The notes under the pieces: model-generated
The model's database searches: none
The model's input: only the letters and a program-made list of their open reading frames with translations
Told to the model about the DNA's origin: nothing
Made by a program: the position numbers and the translations under genes
Shown here: piece by piece, positions 49,674-52,467 of the stretch
Layout of the letters: each line of letters opens with the position of its first letter
Numbering within the stretch: the stretch's first letter is position 1
Assembly (NCBI GenBank): GCA_049290495.1
Contig: JBATNV010000136.1
Span: forward strand, 1 to 52,467
Source: SHZI01 sp049290495
GTDB taxonomy: Bacteria; Pseudomonadota; Gammaproteobacteria; Steroidobacterales; GCA-2729495
Reading direction: 5' to 3'
DNA: 52,467 bases

Positions 49674-51145
49674 AGCGCGAAGAACTGATTTTTGAAGTGT
49701 CCCGGCCGGGCCGGCGCGCGCCCACGCATGCGCCGGCTGTCCCCGCCGCATTCGATGATCTGCCGGCATCCGTGCTGCGGCAGGAGCCGCCATTGCTGCC
49801 TGAAGTATCGGAACTGCAGGTGGTGCGTCATTTTACGCGCCTGTCACAGCTCAACTTTTCGATCGATACGCACTTCTATCCGCTGGGTTCCTGCACCATG
49901 AAGTACAACCCGCGTGCATCGAACACGCTGGCGATGCTGCCGGGCTTTCTCGCCCGGCATCCACTCGAGCCAGCCAGTCATGCGCAGGGTGTGCTTGAAT
50001 CCCTGTTCGATCTGCAGGAATTGTTGAAGGCCATGACCGGCATGAACGGCGTATCGCTGACGCCGATGGCCGGTGCACAGGGCGAGTTTGCCGGCATCGC
50101 GATGATCCGTGCCTATCACCTGGCGCGCGGTGACACCGAGCGTACGCAGGTCATCGTTCCGGATGCCGCACACGGTACCAATCCCGCCACGGCGACCATG
50201 TGCGGATGTGAAGCGATAGAAATTCCGACCGGGCCGGACGGCGATGTGGACCTCGAGGCCTTGCGCCAGGTAGTCGGGCCAAAAACCGCCGCGATCATGC
50301 TGACCAATCCGTCGACGCTCGGCGTCTTCGAGCGCCGGATCAGCGAGATTGCCAGCATCGTCCATGCGGCGGGCGGGCTGCTCTACTACGACGGCGCGAA
50401 CCTGAATGCGATCCTCGGCCGCGCACTGCCGGCAGGAATGGGTTTCGACGTCGTACATATCAACCTGCACAAGACTTTTTCCACGCCGCACGGTGGTGGC
50501 GGACCCGGCTCGGGAATCGTGGCGGTGAATACGCGCCTCGAACCTTTTCTGCCCATCCCGATCGTCGGCAAGCGCGATGACCGCTATGTATGGCTGACAG
50601 AAGCTGACCGTCCGCAGACCATCGGCCGGTTGTCAGGCTTCATGGGCAACACCGGCATTCTGCTGCGCGCCTATATCTACATGCGCTTGCTGGGTGCGGA
50701 GGGTATGCGGCGCGTGTCCGGTTACGCGACGCTGAATGCCAATTACCTGTCCGCGCGGCTGGCGGCTGCCGGTTTCACGATCGCCTACCCCCGGCGTCGG
50801 GCAAGCCACGAGTTCATTATCTCGCTCAAGGACATTGCCCGCGATACGGGTGCCACGGCGATGGACTTTGCCAAGGCGCTGCTCGACCGCGGCTTCCATG
50901 CCCCGACGACCTACTTCCCACTGCTGGTTCCCGAGTGCCTGCTGATCGAGCCGACCGAAACAGAGGCTCGGCAGGAGCTGGACGCCTTTGTACAGGCGCT
51001 CACCGAGATCCGTGATCTGGCCATTCGCGATGTTGGCGAGTTGAAGCGCGCGCCACAGACCACGCCGGTACGGCGCCTTGACGATGTACGCGCCGCCCGC
51101 CAGCTCGACCTGACGTGGCAGGGCAAGCCCAGAACCGTCAACTGA
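49670..51145 (+). CDS. gcvPB: Glycine dehydrogenase (decarboxylating) subunit 2, GcvPB
   Basis: A 491-residue C-terminal half of the P protein. PLP binds K268 in VHINLHKTFSTPHGGGGPG; other marks are FYPLGSCTMKYNP, VPDAAHGTNPATA and LSGFMGNTGI. It decarboxylates glycine and loads the aminomethyl group on GcvH. The ATG at 49670 overlaps the gcvPA stop; the longer upstream frame merely shadows gcvPA. Confidence 0.95.
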   Translation: MKREELIFEVSRPGRRAPTHAPAVPAAFDDLPASVLRQEPPLLPEVSELQVVRHFTRLSQLNFSIDTHFYPLGSCTMKYNPRASNTLAMLPGFLARHPLEPASHAQGVLESLFDLQELLKAMTGMNGVSLTPMAGAQGEFAGIAMIRAYHLARGDTERTQVIVPDAAHGTNPATATMCGCEAIEIPTGPDGDVDLEALRQVVGPKTAAIMLTNPSTLGVFERRISEIASIVHAAGGLLYYDGANLNAILGRALPAGMGFDVVHINLHKTFSTPHGGGGPGSGIVAVNTRLEPFLPIPIVGKRDDRYVWLTEADRPQTIGRLSGFMGNTGILLRAYIYMRLLGAEGMRRVSGYATLNANYLSARLAAAGFTIAYPRRRASHEFIISLKDIARDTGATAMDFAKALLDRGFHAPTTYFPLLVPECLLIEPTETEARQELDAFVQALTEIRDLAIRDVGELKRAPQTTPVRRLDDVRAARQLDLTWQGKPRTVN

Positions 51146-51181
51146 TTCCACGCGCCGCAGGCGCTTCCGGAGAGTAGAAAT

Positions 51182-52120
51182 TTGTCAGCCCTGATCTGTG
51201 GTTCGATTGCCTATGACAACATCATGGTGTTCCAGGGGCGCTTCAGGGAACACATCCTTCCCGACCAGATACATATCCTGAACGTTGCCTTTCTCGTGCC
51301 GGAGCTGCGCCGCGAGTTTGGTGGTTGCGCCGGCAACATCGCCTATAACCTGAAGCTGCTCGGCGACGAGCCGCTGATCATGGCGACGGTGGGCGGCGAC
51401 TTTGCCAGCTATCGGGCCTGGCTCGACAGCCACGGCATCGATTGCCGGTATATCCGCGAGTTACCGGATACGCTGTGCGCGCAGGCCTACATCACCACTG
51501 ATCTCGACGACAACCAGATCACGGCCTTCCACCCCGGTGCAATGAACCACGCACATCTCAACCAGGTGCCGTCCGGCGCCGGTTTGAAGCTCGGCATGAT
51601 TTCTCCCGACGGTCGCGACGGCATGCTTGAGCATGCAGAGCAGTTTCATGCAGCGGGGGTGCCCTTCATCTTTGACCCCGGGCAGGGCTTGCCGATGTTT
51701 ACTGGCGACGAGTTGCGCCGCTTCATCGAACTGGCAAGCTGGGTTGCAGTCAACGATTACGAGTCCCGGCTGCTCAGTGACCGAACCGGGTGGAGTGAAG
51801 CGGAACTTGCCTGCCACGTCGATGCGCTCATCGTGACGCGCGGTGCCGAGGGTTCGACGATCTGGTCCAGGGGCGAGAGCATCAGCATTCCGGCGGTCAA
51901 GCCATCTGCATTGCAGGATCCGACCGGTTGCGGCGACGCCTACCGCGCCGGACTGCTGTTCGGCCTGTCACGTGGTTTGCCCTGGACTGAAACAGGGCGA
52001 CTGGCCGCATTGCTTGGCTCTATCAAGATCGCTCATCGCGGTACACAGAATCATCATTTCACCCCGGCATCACTGGCACAGGAGTTTCGTGTGGCGTTCG
52101 GTCATGCGCTCAACATCTAG
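51182..52120 (+). CDS. PfkB-family carbohydrate/nucleoside kinase
   Basis: A 312-residue ribokinase-fold kinase starting at TTG (GGAGAG about 8 nt upstream). It has FGGCAGNIAYNLKLLGDEP (PfkB signature 1) and DPTGCGDAYRAGLLFGL (signature 2) with the catalytic Asp of GCGDAY. The N-terminus (LICGSIAYDNIMVFQGRF) resembles bacterial adenosine kinase-like members. The substrate cannot be read from sequence. It overlaps the next gene by 17 nt. Confidence 0.88.
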   Translation: MSALICGSIAYDNIMVFQGRFREHILPDQIHILNVAFLVPELRREFGGCAGNIAYNLKLLGDEPLIMATVGGDFASYRAWLDSHGIDCRYIRELPDTLCAQAYITTDLDDNQITAFHPGAMNHAHLNQVPSGAGLKLGMISPDGRDGMLEHAEQFHAAGVPFIFDPGQGLPMFTGDELRRFIELASWVAVNDYESRLLSDRTGWSEAELACHVDALIVTRGAEGSTIWSRGESISIPAVKPSALQDPTGCGDAYRAGLLFGLSRGLPWTETGRLAALLGSIKIAHRGTQNHHFTPASLAQEFRVAFGHALNI

Positions 52121-52467
52121 CCTGTTTGCCCTGCTCCTGTACCTGGCTGCAGTCCCGGCGCTGCAGGCAGCGGACGATTCTGCGGCCGGTGCCTGGCGGA
52201 ATACCATCGAGCGAATTTCCCCCGCCGTCGTTTCCATCCAGGTGGACGAGACGCGCGCCTTCGATACGGAGTGGAATGAATCGGCCCAGGCCACCGGTTT
52301 TGTGGTCGATGCAGAGCGCGGCCTGATACTCACCAACCGACACGTCGTGACCTCGGGGCCGGTGCGCGCAGTCGCCATCTTCACCAACCAGGAAGAGGTC
52401 GAGCTGACGCCGGTGTATCGCGATCCGGTACACGATTTCGGTTTCTATCGTTACGACCCGGCAGCGC
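52104..52467 (+). CDS. Exported trypsin-like serine protease (partial, cut by window end)
   Basis: From the ATG at 52104 (overlapping the kinase end): MRSTSSLFALLLYLAAVPAL is a signal peptide, cleaved about after QAA at residue 23. The following ISPAVVSIQVDE, ATGFVVDAERGLILTNRHVV (catalytic His80) and VYRDPVHDFGFYRYDP (catalytic Asp111) are typical of HtrA/Nma111-like S1C proteases. The serine and any PDZ domain would lie beyond the window. About 121 codons are visible. Confidence 0.8.
   Translation, partial: MRSTSSLFALLLYLAAVPALQAADDSAAGAWRNTIERISPAVVSIQVDETRAFDTEWNESAQATGFVVDAERGLILTNRHVVTSGPVRAVAIFTNQEEVELTPVYRDPVHDFGFYRYDPAA

Noticed and set aside
1..52467. CRISPR array or prophage structural genes
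   Set aside because: No regularly spaced repeats of CRISPR size and no capsid, tail or terminase features were seen.

Overview
The window reads as a chromosomal segment of a GC-rich gammaproteobacterium. The evidence is the zapA–6S RNA–fau order, a ygfB/pepP block, rplM-rpsI, a YejM/PbgA-like protein, a GTAG-type REP element at the left edge, and a two-subunit glycine decarboxylase (GcvPA+GcvPB). A Xanthomonadales/Nevskiales/Steroidobacter-like lineage would fit, but this is inference; no rRNA or other diagnostic marker is present.

Region 1 (1–15.5 kb) is a surface-glycan locus. A Wzi-like outer-membrane protein lies opposite a tightly overlapped pseudaminic acid operon (pseB-pseC-pseF-pseG::pseH fusion-pseI). 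It is followed by an opposite-strand sialyltransferase-like protein carrying E-D-G and H-P motifs, and by an amidotransferase/HisH/HisF trio of the kind that installs an acetamidino group on such sugars. A reverse-strand operon then encodes a YejM-like membrane sulfatase-fold protein, a CDP-glycerol-type transferase, a GT2 and a GT4. No Wzx/Wzy or ABC exporter is visible, so the locus probably continues to the left.

Region 2 (15.6–31.2 kb) is a molybdenum island. A near-ideal ModE operator (14-bp perfect arms around an 8-bp spacer) precedes a TonB-dependent receptor, a small exported protein resembling a molybdopterin-oxidoreductase domain, and modE-modA-modB-modC. Beside them are two divergent three-subunit molybdenum hydroxylase operons (the second with a CoxG-like gene) and an AraC-family regulator. 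Uptake, sensing and use of molybdate therefore lie side by side. The ModE-box/TonB-receptor pairing is the most interesting signal in the window, because it suggests energised outer-membrane uptake of molybdate or a molybdate chelate.

Region 3 (31.3–34.85 kb) has a glutaryl-CoA dehydrogenase-like gene, a second AraC regulator, rplM-rpsI and tRNA-Gln(CTG).

Region 4 (34.82–39.63 kb) is a small integrative element in the 3' end of tRNA-Gln. It has a P4-type integrase, imperfect 15-bp att repeats, arm-type repeats at both ends, an AbiEi/AbiEii system whose toxin has an in-frame TGA where the family usually has Trp, a fragment of a second integrase, and an antitoxin with a truncated ParE-like toxin. 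It looks decayed.

Region 5 (39.65–52.47 kb) is housekeeping: rpiA, a 28-residue lysine-rich peptide, fau, 6S RNA, zapA, a TIGR02449 coiled-coil gene, ygfB, pepP, an inactive-transglutaminase/7TM protein with an ATP-grasp ligase, the glycine cleavage system gcvT-gcvH-gcvPA-gcvPB, a PfkB-family sugar/nucleoside kinase, and the start of an exported trypsin-like protease cut by the window end.
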